Made by a program: the position numbers and the translations under genes
The notes under the pieces: generated by a model
Told to the model about the DNA's origin: nothing
The model's database searches: none
Seen by the model: only the letters and a program-made list of their open reading frames with translations
DNA from: Puffinus mauretanicus
Taxonomy: Eukaryota > Chordata > Aves > Procellariiformes > Procellariidae
Direction of reading: 5' to 3'
Assembly (NCBI GenBank): GCA_023333565.1
Contig: JAJKFH010000864.1
Location: 186,001 to 250,000 of the forward strand
DNA: 64,000 nt
In this document: one piece after another, positions 25,001-37,546 of the stretch
Numbering within the stretch: position 1 is the first letter of the stretch
How the letters are laid out: each line of letters opens with the position of its first letter

Positions 25001-27348
25001 TTAAGGTAGATCTTTCATATTTACCTATTCATACTGGGAAAATATTGTCCATCAAAAGCTGCAATTTCATATAGATCAAAACATGGCACAAACATGAGAG
25101 GTGTGTAAGGGGTCAAGATTTGTTTTGTGAGGAAAGGGTGAGTGTGAAGACATTCTGCTTCTCAAGGAGAATGCAGGTCACCACCTACACAGAAGAAAGA
25201 GAAGTAGGACTGGGGTGCTAGAAAAAAGCTGGTACCAGTGATTCTCCCATTTTATTCCTTTCCCCTTCCACAAGAGCCTGTATTTACATTCCATATCTGA
25301 TGTTAAAAGTCTGCTAGCAGATGTGTAAACTTCTTCCAGTGGAGTCAAGGAACACCAAAGATGGACACAAACATTTATTGAACAAGAGGATAGATCAGAA
25401 AGCAAAACCATGACTCTTTCTACACACACCCCTCCACAATCAGAAGAATTATAGGACCTGTGCCTAGGACAGAACACCTTTCTTTTGCTGGCTGAGTGTG
25501 GCATACATGCACAGCCTTTATCATATCAGAACAGCCCTACTACCTCTCTCTCCATTGCCTCCCTTATATCTTCCTTCCAGCAATGATCACATGCCTGCTC
25601 ACAATTCCCTTCACCTGTTTCTGCTCTTGAATCAGCTGGCGCTCATTAGGCCACCTCTTAATTCTTCTCCACAGCTGAGCCTTCTGGCTATTTGAGTAAG
25701 TTGCACTAGTGGGTAATGCTCCTCAATTTGACTGTCCCTCTGTTTCTTATGAAGAGAGCCAGAGGGTTAAAAAAGAGAATTCCCCCCTTCCCCGAAGTCT
25801 ATGACAAGGTCCTTTACGATTCATTGCGCTGTGCTTCAGCACAGGTCACAACTGTGAGGTCATAGGCTGAGTCCGTACATGCAAAACCCAGGAAGATTAA
25901 TTTTACTGCATAAGAAACTCAAGGGTTAGTGTGATTTATCATCAATCACTATCAGTTCCTGTTTACACCAGAGCTTTAAAGAAACTTAACAACAAACAAG
26001 ATATGATGTAGGATGAGTTCCTGGTGCCTGACAGTGAAATAAAAGATTTTGGGAAAGTTGAAAGACTTCAAAGGAAGAGGTTGAACCTCTGGGAAACCAC
26101 TTGCTGGTTGTGACTTATGTAGCTGTCCCCAGTTTGGCTGGAGAAGTGTTTTTGGCAGAAAGGTAGGACATGTTCAGAGAAAAAAAGTGGTCTTAAGAAT
26201 ACGGCAATAACAACTGTATTTGCTAACCAACAATTTCAAGCATATTTTGATGCCAAAATTGTTGAATGCTAAATCAAGGCATTCTGAGGATCAAAAATGC
26301 CCATGGCAAACAATGTTCATTGCAAGTACCCAATGCCTGTGCAAATTAGGATACTTTTTCAGCAACTGAATACCTAAATATAGATTTAAGTACACATGCT
26401 TAGAAAAGCTCACCAGTCTACATTTACATAGAACCTAATTCTGCCACTCTTAGTGGTGATGAGAGGTAGTAGCTGAATACATCTTATTAAATAAATTTTG
26501 CTTTCAGTATGAGTTATACTCTTAGGATCAGGTCCAAAGATATTACAAAAGAAATATCAACAAATATTTATTAAAGCAGAAAAGCATACAGAGGAGCATC
26601 CAAAGCTCGTTGTGTATTTGTAAACTGACATGAAAGGCAAATGAAAATAAATCTAATCCAAGCCCAAAGGCAAAACTGGCTTTCTTATTGATACAACAAA
26701 AGCAATGACTAACAAGCCGTTAACTCTGGTCTTGCATTTCTAGAACTTACATTTCTGAAAGCTTGGCATCACTGAATTGCTCACAAGACACTGAAAACCA
26801 GAACTTGCCAAGCAACAGTTTGCTGGAGTGGGTCTGGGTTTGTTTTTTGTTTTTTTTTCATTCTTCTGTATTATTGACGAAATAAGCCTACATCAACCTG
26901 CTAGACCCTGCTATCTTGTAATCCTAGATGTGTTGCCAGGCAACCATTATATGCAACAGCACCTAGCTTGCCCCCCTCTAAAAATAACCAAAACCACTAA
27001 TGAAAGTGGCATCTTTCTACTGCTAAATGCTTTCTCAGGTAATTTCCTTAAAAATTTCAGAGTGACAAAATGCTGGTTATCCTTTCCTAAACATGCTGCT
27101 CTGCAATTCACAATGTGATCGGTTAACAGGCTCTAGCTGCATATACTTATATTTTCATTCAACTATATACTTCAAATGAGGCTATATTTGGAAACTAAAC
27201 TCAATTATTTAGAAGCTAGTAAAAATGTCAACAAATGTAGTATGAGTCAAGAATGTATGAGATGTGGATGACTATACCAAAAAATTTATCTCAAGCCAAA
27301 TATACTTTTGTATCTTCAATGCTATACAGCTCTGAAACAGTAAATTAG
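22051..27348. other. Gene-poor sequence
   Basis: No gene recognised. Contains a (CTG)n-A12 junction at 24844-24867 and pyrimidine-rich stretches near 22790-22820 and 25535-25580. Open frames reach only 108 codons and carry no known motif. Confidence 0.55.
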
Positions 27349-27792
27349 AATCATAGAATCAGAGAATGGTTTGGGTTGGAAGGGACCTTTAAAGGTCATC
27401 TAGTCCAACCCCCCTGCCATGGGCAGGGGCATCTTTCACTAGATCACGTTGCTCAAAGCCCTGTCCAACCTGACCTTGAACACTTCCAAATGTGGGGCAT
27501 CCACAACTTCTCTGGGTAACCTGTTCCAGTGTCTCACCACCCTCATCATAAAAAATTTCTTCCTTATGTCTAATCTAAATCTACCCTCTTTTAGTTTAAA
27601 CCGTTACCCCTTGTCCTATCACTACTGGCCCTGGTAAAACTCTCTCTCAATCCTTCCTATAAGCCCCCTCTAAGAATTGAAAGGCCGCAATAAGGTCTCC
27701 CCGGAGCCTTCTCTTATCTAGGCTGAACAACCCCAACTCTCAGCCTTTCTTCATAGGAGAGGTATTCCAGCCCTCTCATCATTATGGTGGCT
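27349..27792 (-). mobile_element. CR1 3' fragment, minus strand
   Basis: The plus strand starts with AATCATAGAATCAGAGAATG and GGAAGGGACCTTTAAAGGTC, the complement of the CR1 3' tail and UTR, and continues through the complement of the ORF2 C terminus (GGCTGAACAACCCCAACTC near 27721). It is 5'-truncated near CATCATTATGGTGGC. It is a close relative of the copy at 8947 but keeps the 65 bp missing there. There is no intact coding frame. Confidence 0.94.
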
Positions 27793-29404
27793 GAAATTTG
27801 TATGTAGCTTTTCTGAGGTAACACCAAAAGATGCATATTTAGCATTTAGATAATGAAAAAATGACAGAGTAATGCTTTCTGTACATTTTCTTAAGGCAGA
27901 CATATCATGTACCGATGAACTCCTGAATTTGGTGGATCGAGACCAAGAATAAACTGAAGAAACTGCAAAAGTGTAACTAATGATGCTAGAAGAAATAGCA
28001 ACTAAAAGGTGGTCAACATCCTCTTGCCAGTGTAGGGTGTCCCACATAAAAGGAGAACTTTCCAATAAAATCAAAGCCCTGCAGTTAATCACAAGTCATC
28101 CTAAGTTTCTACAGATAAGCTCTAAAATTTAATGCAGAGGACACAAAACCCATTCCAACCGGGCTTGACTGTGAGACTTTAGTCAGATTGGAAGATGAGT
28201 TGTAAGAGACTTCCGTGTACACTATACATCAAAACCTGACAACCTGAAACCACTGTGCAATTAGCAGCTACCCGCACAGTCTTTCTGATGGATTCCCAGC
28301 TAGCAATAAATCCAGCACAAGCAAAGAAACTGCCACCTATGCTGGGCAAAAAATTTCATAAGAGGAGCACTGCCATACATCATGTCTTTTGCACCCTGAG
28401 CTGAGCTTTTTCCATGGAAGAGTCTCTGGTTTCTGTGTCACTAGGAACTCTTTACCAGCTTAATTTAGGATTAATAACCAGAAGTTTTTCAATTAAGTAT
28501 GAATACGGATCTTCACACACTTCTGCAAACCTGAACAGGGTGTCCTATCACACTACAGAATGGTCCCAATGCTTGACCAGTCAATCCCCTTGAGCCTCCC
28601 CGCAATCACTGCCTGAAAGGGTCAGTGGAATTTTACAAAGCCAGAGATGTTCAAAGCAACATGCGTCCAGCAGCAGCAGCAGCTAGGGCATGAAAATGCA
28701 CTCCGGAGCAAGGAATAGCAATGCAATAAGCAGAGTATTTATACAAGCTTAACAAAAATCTTCAAGAGAGCTAGCAATGATACTTCAGAGGCAGGTAAAC
28801 ATGTCAGTGGGATGGCAAGAGGGAGATAAATGAATGACACTGTGCACTTGGAAGCCAATCTGCTTTACAGTATGTTTAAACTCCAAGGTAGGTTAACCAA
28901 CAAAGAACAAAACTTTTGGTCTCTGAAGAAATTACACAGAAAAAACAAGAGAAATCACTAAACACTCAAACCTGCCATTTTTAACCGGTCAGTGTAGTTC
29001 CATTTTTTTTCCTCATTAGCACATCTGTTAAGTGGAAGGGCTCCTCACACAGGCATAGACAAGAGCAAAACAGGATGTTCACAGGCTGGATTCAGCTTGG
29101 GGAGGAAAAGAATGCTCTGAGAAGCAGAGCTCTGCTATGACTCTGGGGTACCCTGAAAGATTACGCTGGCTAGAAGGGAAAAAATACTTTTGACTGGAAC
29201 AACCTGGCATCTGGAAAAACATTGCATCCACTGTGCAGCCCAGGAAGTGGAAAAAATGAACAATAAGAAAAGATGTGCCTCTGTAGGATAAAAAAAAACC
29301 AAACTAAAAACATATCTAAAATGAGTAATTTTTCAACACCAGGAACTATATTTCTTTAGATGTGATTTATAGTCACTGAACTCAATGACAGCTCCTGATT
29401 CTGT

Positions 29405-29466
29405 TTAAATGACTAAATGACCCCATGAAGGACTTTCCTGCCCTGATTTTCTATGAATCTATGATA
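29405..29466 (+). mobile_element. Possible old CR1 3' terminus, plus strand
   Basis: TGACCCCATGAAGGACTTTC, then CCTGCCCTGATTTTCTATGAATCTATGA read as a whole, follows the order of a CR1 3' end: a GACC...GAGGTCCCTTCCAGCCC-like block, then two diverged ATTCTATG units. The matching upstream part is too decayed to bound. Confidence 0.52.
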
Positions 29467-32400
29467 ATATTAGCGGTGACTAGCAAGGCCAGTTCTAAGC
29501 ATTTTGAAATTGGTTAGACTTTCTATCAGCTTAAAATGCCTTCAGTCAAGCCCTTTTGCCCTGAATTTTGAGATAAGTTGTCATTGAAATTATAGGATCA
29601 TGAAGACAGCAGCAGGAAGATATGTTCCTGATGGGTTTTATTCATGGGAATACCTTCCTAAAAATTTGAATTAATGTATGCCAATTGTTATTAATGCAAT
29701 CTCTTATAAAACAGAATTATTTAATTGGCTAACAGGAATACATCTACAAGATCTAATTGAGACAATGGTAGAACTGTTCACAATGACATTTTAATCTATG
29801 ATAAAACACAGAAACTTAATTTTAAGTGTATTTGTGGCTGAACTGGAATCACAGAATTGTATGAACCAGAGGCATGAAATCTAATATACAATTATCCATT
29901 AAATTTGTCCATGGTAACACATAGGAAAACAAGACATTTACAAACTCAAACACTATATTTTATATATGACATGACAAAATTTTAATGTTTGGCTTACTGA
30001 AATGCAATACTACTTTGTATTATGCCTCAGTAGCTGCATCTTACACAATTGACTCTTCTGTTCATGGTAAACAACAAAGAGAAGAATTCACTTCTCTCTC
30101 TTGTTTGAATCAACTCTGAATATTGCTCGAGGAACTGCTATGTATATAGATACTATAGCAACTGTATTTTTCTTCCTTCTGTCCTTCATTAATGTCTCTA
30201 CAAAACTCTTCCAAAAGCATTAGATACAGTCTGAGTCTCAAGACGTCTGCACAAAACACTCCGATAAATAGATGTTAATAGTTTCCAGTCAACTTTCAGT
30301 GCTTACAGCAAATAGTGTAACTTGTAAAAAGCATATAAATGGAATCCTGTAAATCACTGTGAATGCTATGGAAGACTGCGGATAAATTTTAAATAAAAGC
30401 TATTATACAGTAAACCTGCTGATGTTCCTTACACAGAATCTCTACTTTGTTGCTGTGATACATGTTCAAATGCAAAAGTTTCAGCATTTATGCCTCTATA
30501 TCTAGGACACGTACGTAAACACATTCTTCTCTTGTCTTCTTCCAAATAAAACGTCTCAGTATTTATAACCCTATACAATACATAATGTGTGTTCATTTTG
30601 CATCTTTTTGTCACTGTAAATCCAGTCTTTTTTATGAAGATTTTGCTTTCTAGAGAAATACACAACTGGAGCTTGTTAAACCAAAGGCATGGCTTAACTA
30701 TGCCCAGCTACTCTGCAAAGACAGGACAGATGCTGAGGAGAGACCAGGCCAGCTCAGAAGCAAAAGTCACACAGAAGTGACAATACAATGTGTGGCCCTT
30801 GCTAACAAGTCTACATAGATTTGGAAACTGAGCTGCTATCTCCACTAAATAGAGATATTTAGTGTTGTGTTAGGCTGTATTTTGGTGGGCATACTCTAAG
30901 AAGCTTTTTTGTCCTTAGCTAAAAGACAAAATAGCTCTATTAAGCAGAGGCCCTGCAAGGGACAAAAGAATAAAACTCCTCACATCCATCGCAAGTTTTA
31001 TACTTTCAGCATGTACGCCAACAACTAGCTCCAACAGACTGGTAGTCTAGTATTTGTTAAATGCCCTGTGTTCTTCTGAAAGGAGGAATGCTAAGAGAGG
31101 ATGCAAAAACGTGGACTTCTGAATACTACACAGACACTAGGTCACATGTTGCCCTGGAGCAATCCCACTGGTTTTGCTAGCACGGAATTTGGTTCCCCAA
31201 ATAATTCTCTCAGAATCTCTCTAGAAGAGACAACACTGAACATACCTGTCTGCTTTCCGGATATGAGGGAATCTCTGGCACTGACATATAAAGCAGCATC
31301 CATAAGCGGAAAGCCACATCTTCCTTGCTTCCAGGCCCACACTCCTTCTGTGAGGGCACACAGATTGATAAAGTTTAATTTATTAATGGTAATTGTCCAA
31401 AAATAGACGTATGATGAACTTCTCAATCTGTAAAAACCACACTGTGCAGGAGAAGGAAGAAAACAAATAATAAAGAAAGTGACAGCAAAGAACTGGGCAT
31501 AAGGAGCGGCCAGGTTCAGTGTTTCTAGAAGATCAGACTGTAAATTGAGAAAAAAGAAAGGATCCAGTTAGTGGATCAAAGAACAAAAAGTCTAGCAGTA
31601 AATTAAAGACTTGACAAAGAAGTAAAAAACGGCAGCGGTATTAATCTTGTGCAGCTATGTGAGATTGTATGAATCTGAATGAGTGAAAACGAATAGTGAA
31701 GTGGAACAAACTGAGAAGTCCTGCAGGACCCGTGGGAGGAACGTGGGGCTGGTAAAACATACAAAAGAACAAGTTTTGCTGTTGTTTTAATATCTTTAAT
31801 TGCACAGGTGCTGGTTACAAATTAATACAGTTGGTTTGTCCATATCAAATCAATTAGAAGTGCTTTGCTGATCTTTTCCTCTCTAACCTCAGACTACTTA
31901 ACCTCGTACTTAAAAAGTATTAACTACTGCTACATCCTGACTTCCTCCTCCTGGCTAGGTCCAAGTTAGATCAACTCATGCGCCATGTTTGGCTTCAGTG
32001 TTGCAGAGTTCATAAAATTGTAATCAGAAATGGGATAAATATCACAATGGGGCAAAATTTCAGAGACCAGAGATATGGCCCTGGCTGTGGCTTCTATTCT
32101 GAAACTCAGTCGGATATACAGATGGGACCTATATATTCTCTGCTATGTTAATAGCAGCCATCAATCTTTTGCAGAGCTGTCACACCATTAAAAGCAGGGA
32201 GCATTCCACAAAGTAGCATATCAAGAGCCCTTAGAAACGCAGACGAATAAGTTTAGGACAAACACACAGCTATGAAATTGCTTTTCACTTTCAGACTCGA
32301 TAACTAAATACAATCTTTCTAAACAGGCCCAGATTGCCTAACAAACATTCAATTTCAAACCAATGTTTCTAATTTCAAAACATTTCATTAACTGAATATT

Positions 32401-35400
32401 GTCTCCATCGAGTTTGCATTTTCCTCATTCCACTGGCCTTGTGAAACTATTTATGACTTCCATTAGTCTAAAACGGAATTAAACCCTAACATCAAATCAT
32501 GCTTTGAAGTACACTGATGGATCACGCAGGGGCTCCTCACTTTGGAATGAAAGCTTTGCAATGAATGGAAGTCACATCTAACTGTTCATTGTCAACACGA
32601 TTTGCTGCTTACCTGCACTGCTAGTTGAGGAATCTGTGCTGACTTTCCTGAAGATACCCTGGTGTTCTGCTTTTCTTCCTCTATGGGCTAGTTTCTCTCT
32701 TAACTGTTCATGCACCAGCCTTGGACCTTGTAAGAATAAAAAAAACAAACAAAGAAAGAAAAAAACCCCAACAAACAAAAAAACTTTTCCCTTGCCCATT
32801 TCTCCTATTTTTCCAATGAAGTTTGAGCTTTCAGCAGATGTGGAGAAGATGACTCTGTGCAATACACCAGCTATAGGCACTGATAAGGAACAAGACAGTT
32901 TTAAAAGGAGAGACAGCCCTGACGGACCTGTGCTATGCACACTGTCCAAGCTCCTCTCTGCTGTCAAGTCACGTGCATGTCTTCCACGTAGGCCACCACT
33001 CACGGGTGTAGCTAACGAGCTACCCTGGCTGAGCTGGAGAGGGCTCAAGGGATGTGAATTTGGTTCAGGCCGCAAAGGGCCACGTATCTCTGCTATAACG
33101 AAGAGTCTGGTTTTTTTCTAGCCAGAAATAAGACTGATGCTACCTGCATCCAGAAACTGCTGACACGTCAAAGAGGAATCGCTGTTGAGGAGCCAGCTGG
33201 AGCTTTCCAGGACTTCAGGTTTGCTTTATGCTGATGGCATGACTGAAGGCCCTCTCTCAACCCGCTCAGCTTCCCCGTTCCTGGGGACGTGAACACCCAG
33301 ACCGCGATAAGCCGGGAGTTTCCTTCTCATCTCCTGCATGGCAATCACCTCTCTGTTGTATTGGATACATTTGGCATATACTGGCCAGGTCTTTTCAGTC
33401 CCTCGAAAAGCAGTATCGTGTTTCTGAGCTCTCAATACGGTCAAAGCGGCATAAAGGAGCAAGGCTGGAGAAGGTGACTTTGGCTGCTGTTACTTACAAA
33501 CACCTTTATGCCATGCCCTTGTAAAGCTGACTCCACCACGCTGACCTGTTAGATTGAAATAGGAACGTTTCCTTCCCAAAGGACAACCACAGACCCCAGG
33601 ATTAATACAGGATTGCTTGTCCTTATCCTTCATCTGAAAAAAGGATCAAAATTTCCTTTATTAGACAACTACTTTTTAAGATGTCTGTTTTGCTCTATGC
33701 CATAACAAATGTGCAACCCTTAAGGCTTACAACGACAGCTGTGTGTACAATTGCCTCTGTTGCTTAAGAGACTGACCTGTGTTCTATTAATATTTACAGA
33801 TTTAAATTTTTAATACACAACAATTCTGCATTATTGAATAGGTGACTTCCTGCATCTTAATGGTTATGGAGTAGGAGCGGGCCCTTTGTAGTTAACACTG
33901 CAATAAATTTTTCATTATTAAATAAAAAGTTGTTACCTCTAACTTCCTCAAACAAAATCCCTTTGGACAACACATTGGTGCCATGGTGAAGAATTCTCTC
34001 AAAAGACATATGATATTATATTTGTGGCAAATTTGCTTAGGGGATTTAGATTTATGGTACATAAGGATTTTTCATAGCTGGAAATATTTAATAAGTTTCT
34101 TTTAAAATTGCTGAATTATTCAAACATCAATTTGGGATTACTTATTCAGTTTTGGAGACAACTGGACTCTTATTTGCAAAATTGATCTTCACGTTTTAGA
34201 AGGTGCATATTGACAAAATAAGAGATTCAGAATGTTTACCTGAGTTGGCATCTTGGACTAGGACTGGGATGTAGATTCAGGCTTCCATTCATTTATTTTG
34301 AAATCAAGACTTTTGCTAAAAGCTTTAATAATAGCTGCGTTGTAAAGAACTTGTATTTTGGAGGACAATGTGGGATTTCAGGATCTCTTAGGTGTTACAT
34401 AAAAATATGAGCCATTTGGCATAAGATGAGGTCAGGTCATTTCTTAGGAAAAAAACTAAGCATTTAGTCACTACAGTCACTACAGTCATTTTTCTTCTTC
34501 TCTATCAACTGAATATTGTCAAGGTCTGGTTTGTGTGTTTATGTGGTAATAGCACCTTCAGTGGCAGCAGAATGCATGAACAGTGAAGAAGAGTTTCTCT
34601 GGAATAGCAACCTATTTCATCTTCAGGTGGGTCAGGATCTTCACAGTGTCACTCAGGTGGGCTGTTATTGCATTAAGAAGTACTTTGCTCTTCAAATAAT
34701 AGAGTGAATGCAATGAATTTTCATTTAGGAAGAAAAGGATACTCCATGTGAATACAGGAATCACAATCCAGTCTAGTATCATCTAGTATCATTTTCTCAA
34801 TTGGCTTTTAATGTAAAATTTGTATGCATAAGACTTAGTCATGTCAAGGTTTTTGGTCTCAAAAATATGAATATGATTTGAATTAGGGTTATTTGGATGA
34901 TGTTAATGGTGCAATCCTCAACTTGAAAAAGCTGTACAAAACCCAAAACCTGTTTCAATATCTGCTTTTTTTTACATCTATTTTTATTTGTAACTTTTAA
35001 GTAGAAATAAGTCCAGCTCATCTTATATTATTGTTGGAATATAGTTATGCCTGTGAGCCAAGGATTCAGCTGATGGATTTGCCGCCACAATGCTTTATTT
35101 GCAGGATATCATGGCTCTATTTACCCACAAAGAATGTAAAGAAAGATATAATTCTTGCAATCTGTGCAGAAGAGTTGGTGTTGCTTTGACAGCATCTCAC
35201 AGTAATTGAAGAAAATTGGTCACAGGTATGCTTATGAGGTATATTTCAATATTCAGAATGGTCAAGAATGGTCAATAATTCATAACTGTATATTCTGAAT
35301 TTGGATCATGGTACCATCACAGAAGGTTTCACCAGTTTTAGAGAAGAAATGTTTTCTGAGGAATTTGGAAACAGGGCAACCCAAACATTTCATTATCTAT

Positions 35401-37456
35401 CCTGTGGTGTATCTACATCCCAGTGACAGTCAGATGAATGTACTTGCACACAGTGGCTGGAACAGCTAATAAACATTTCATGGCACTCCATGAAAGGGAT
35501 TGTATTATTTTAGATTCCTTCCTGATGTTACTCTCATGTTGACCTCACTGAAAGCAATGTTTGTCAGCAGACAATTGAGAAATTGAATGTGTTCCTAAAG
35601 CAAAACAACAAATACCACCAACCCAGTTATGCTATACTTAAAGCAATTATAACTATTAATGAAATATTTAGCATGCAATGTTTCCTTTTGAGCTCTGATT
35701 TCACAGCTCCTGAAATCCATCCCATTCTGTGAAACTCAATTTAATTTCATTTTTTATCTTCACTTGCAAATAAATATTTTGTTTTCCCTTTGAGCGTAAG
35801 TCAATTTAATCACCTAATCAAAGATCAGAGCTTTCTGTATATATGGTGTATAATAAATGTATGCCATTTTCCTGAAAAAGTGTACCAAATCAGAGTAACA
35901 CTTCAAGACAGGCACTGCAATATTTCATATCTGGACACTATATAAAATAGCAAGACGCCCACTCTCATTAGACAGTGCTGTAAAACAAATACCAGGCAAT
36001 AACATTATTTCCTTGCATCTTCAAAAATGCAAGCTGGCAAGCTCTCCTGGGATGTGATTAACAGCTTGTCAGCTGGGGGTACTTACAAATGAAATTATTT
36101 CTTTAGCTATTAACCTTTGACGACATCAGTAATTCCCACATCTAGCACACAACAGGGTCTGGCAATGGACATGGAGGAGGAACGCGCGCTGACTCACGCT
36201 GCAAGCAGCCACGTCGAAACACAGACTTTTGGACGGGTTTAGCTTCCATTTCAACAGCTAAGCAAAAGCCAAGTTTTCAGTAGCAGTCAGTAGCTCGTGG
36301 CTCCCGCAACCATGCTATGGGGAGATTTTCGGAAATATTCAGGCACCAGCTCCTCTGAAAAACCTCCTTATTGCTTTAGGTGCTAGAAACAGCTGCAGTC
36401 TTCTAATGAGCTGCCCCTTACAGACATTTCTCAGCCTCTGGGAACAGCAGCTCAAAGGCACTGCCTTACTCTGCCATTCCTCTGCCGTTATTTTCACTTA
36501 CCCCTTCCCTCACAAGCCTTTGCTGCCTGTCACAGCTCGTTCCTATTTCACCAGTAAGTCTGGACTATTGTATTTTGTGCCCACCCAGCAGAGTGGCGTT
36601 CCCTTCCTGCTCGAATCCTCTGGGCACGACTCCAATACAAGGAACGTCTGTTTGCAAATTACCCTAGTGCTGGGAGACAATGATATATGACCTTTCACAA
36701 TATTGGGCGAGGTATTGATGGAAGTCATTGATCCCATTTTTGAGTGACTGTCTCACCCAGGAAGACAAGTGAAATAAAAAATCTGGCAGTGTCTGCAAAA
36801 GCCTGTGCCTGTTTGGAGACATAAAAAGCTTTAGTTTTTTTGTTGACCTTTTGGCCTCAACAGGGTTAACATATACCATAATATTGTTCATCTGTTTTTT
36901 AAAAAGAGCTGTCTTCTATGCAAATAACTTGTTTGTTTGCTTGTTTTGGTTTTGGATAGACAAGAGACAATTGGATATCACGCAACCCTTTACTTGTGTG
37001 AGCAGCCCTCCATGACAGTGCCACTGCTCCCCCAGGTAGGAAATGCTTTGCAGATGAGACAACAGGACCTGTGAGTATGTTTTCTAAGGCTAGGTCTACA
37101 CATTACATATACAGTTTTCTGTTTTGGAAGAAGCTTTTCTAGTTTTTAAATGGGTAACCACCTATACGAATCAGTTACTATGTTATTTTACTGGGACATC
37201 ATTAGTGGCTTGTTTTCTTCTCATTAACAGACAACTAAGACTGGCTCCCAAACAGCAACTGATAAAAACATATCACCTTGTAATTCAGCTTTTAATACTT
37301 TCAGACTCACAACTGTAACATATAGTGTTACCTGATGATAAATGTTCCGTAAAAATGTTTTCATTTTTTTTCAAGCTGTGCTGCATACACGTACCGATAG
37401 TATTATAGCTGGTTAGGTGAGGGTATGTAATGACAACCTATTTCTGAAGGAGCACG
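29467..37456. other. Gene-poor sequence with possible conserved non-coding segments
   Basis: No gene recognised. Two overlapping opposite-strand frames of about 160 codons at 32578-33121 pass through an A-rich simple stretch (32739-32785) and have no domain. The stretch 35640-36140 has a moderately complex, homeodomain-site-rich composition that would suit a conserved enhancer, but that cannot be tested here. Confidence 0.5.
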
Positions 37457-37509
37457 TAGGCAAATTTCTGCCAATGACATACAGATAGTCATCGGCAGAA
37501 ATTTGCCTA
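37457..37509. repeat. 22-bp inverted repeat with 9-base loop (pre-miRNA-sized hairpin)
   Basis: The left arm 37457-37478 and right arm 37488-37509 are reverse complements over 22 positions with a single mismatch (A37473 opposite C37493), separated by the loop ATACAGATA. In RNA from the minus strand that mismatch becomes a G-U wobble, so all 22 positions pair. The shape recalls a microRNA precursor, although the stem is shorter than the 30-plus pairs usual for a primary miRNA. It could also be a foldback element relic. No neighbouring gene explains it. Confidence 0.9.
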
Positions 37510-37520
37510 TAAATAATGGA

Positions 37521-37546
37521 TTTAGCATGCATGCATGCATGCTAAA
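37521..37546. repeat. Perfect 26-bp palindrome with GCAT repeats
   Basis: TTTAGCATGCATG followed directly by CATGCATGCTAAA is a perfect 26-bp palindrome built around four GCAT units. It begins 12 bases after the hairpin at 37457-37509. It could extrude as a cruciform or be a self-complementary (ATGC)n microsatellite with symmetrical flanks. Confidence 0.95.

Noticed and set aside
29845..29870. GGAATCACAGAATTGTATG resembling a CR1 tail complement
   Set aside because: The following sequence does not continue into the CR1 3' UTR, so the match is too short to call.
32578..33121. Overlapping opposite-strand frames of about 160 codons
   Set aside because: Both run through an A-rich simple sequence giving Lys/Thr or Phe/Leu runs, and neither has a domain; mutual overlap argues against coding.
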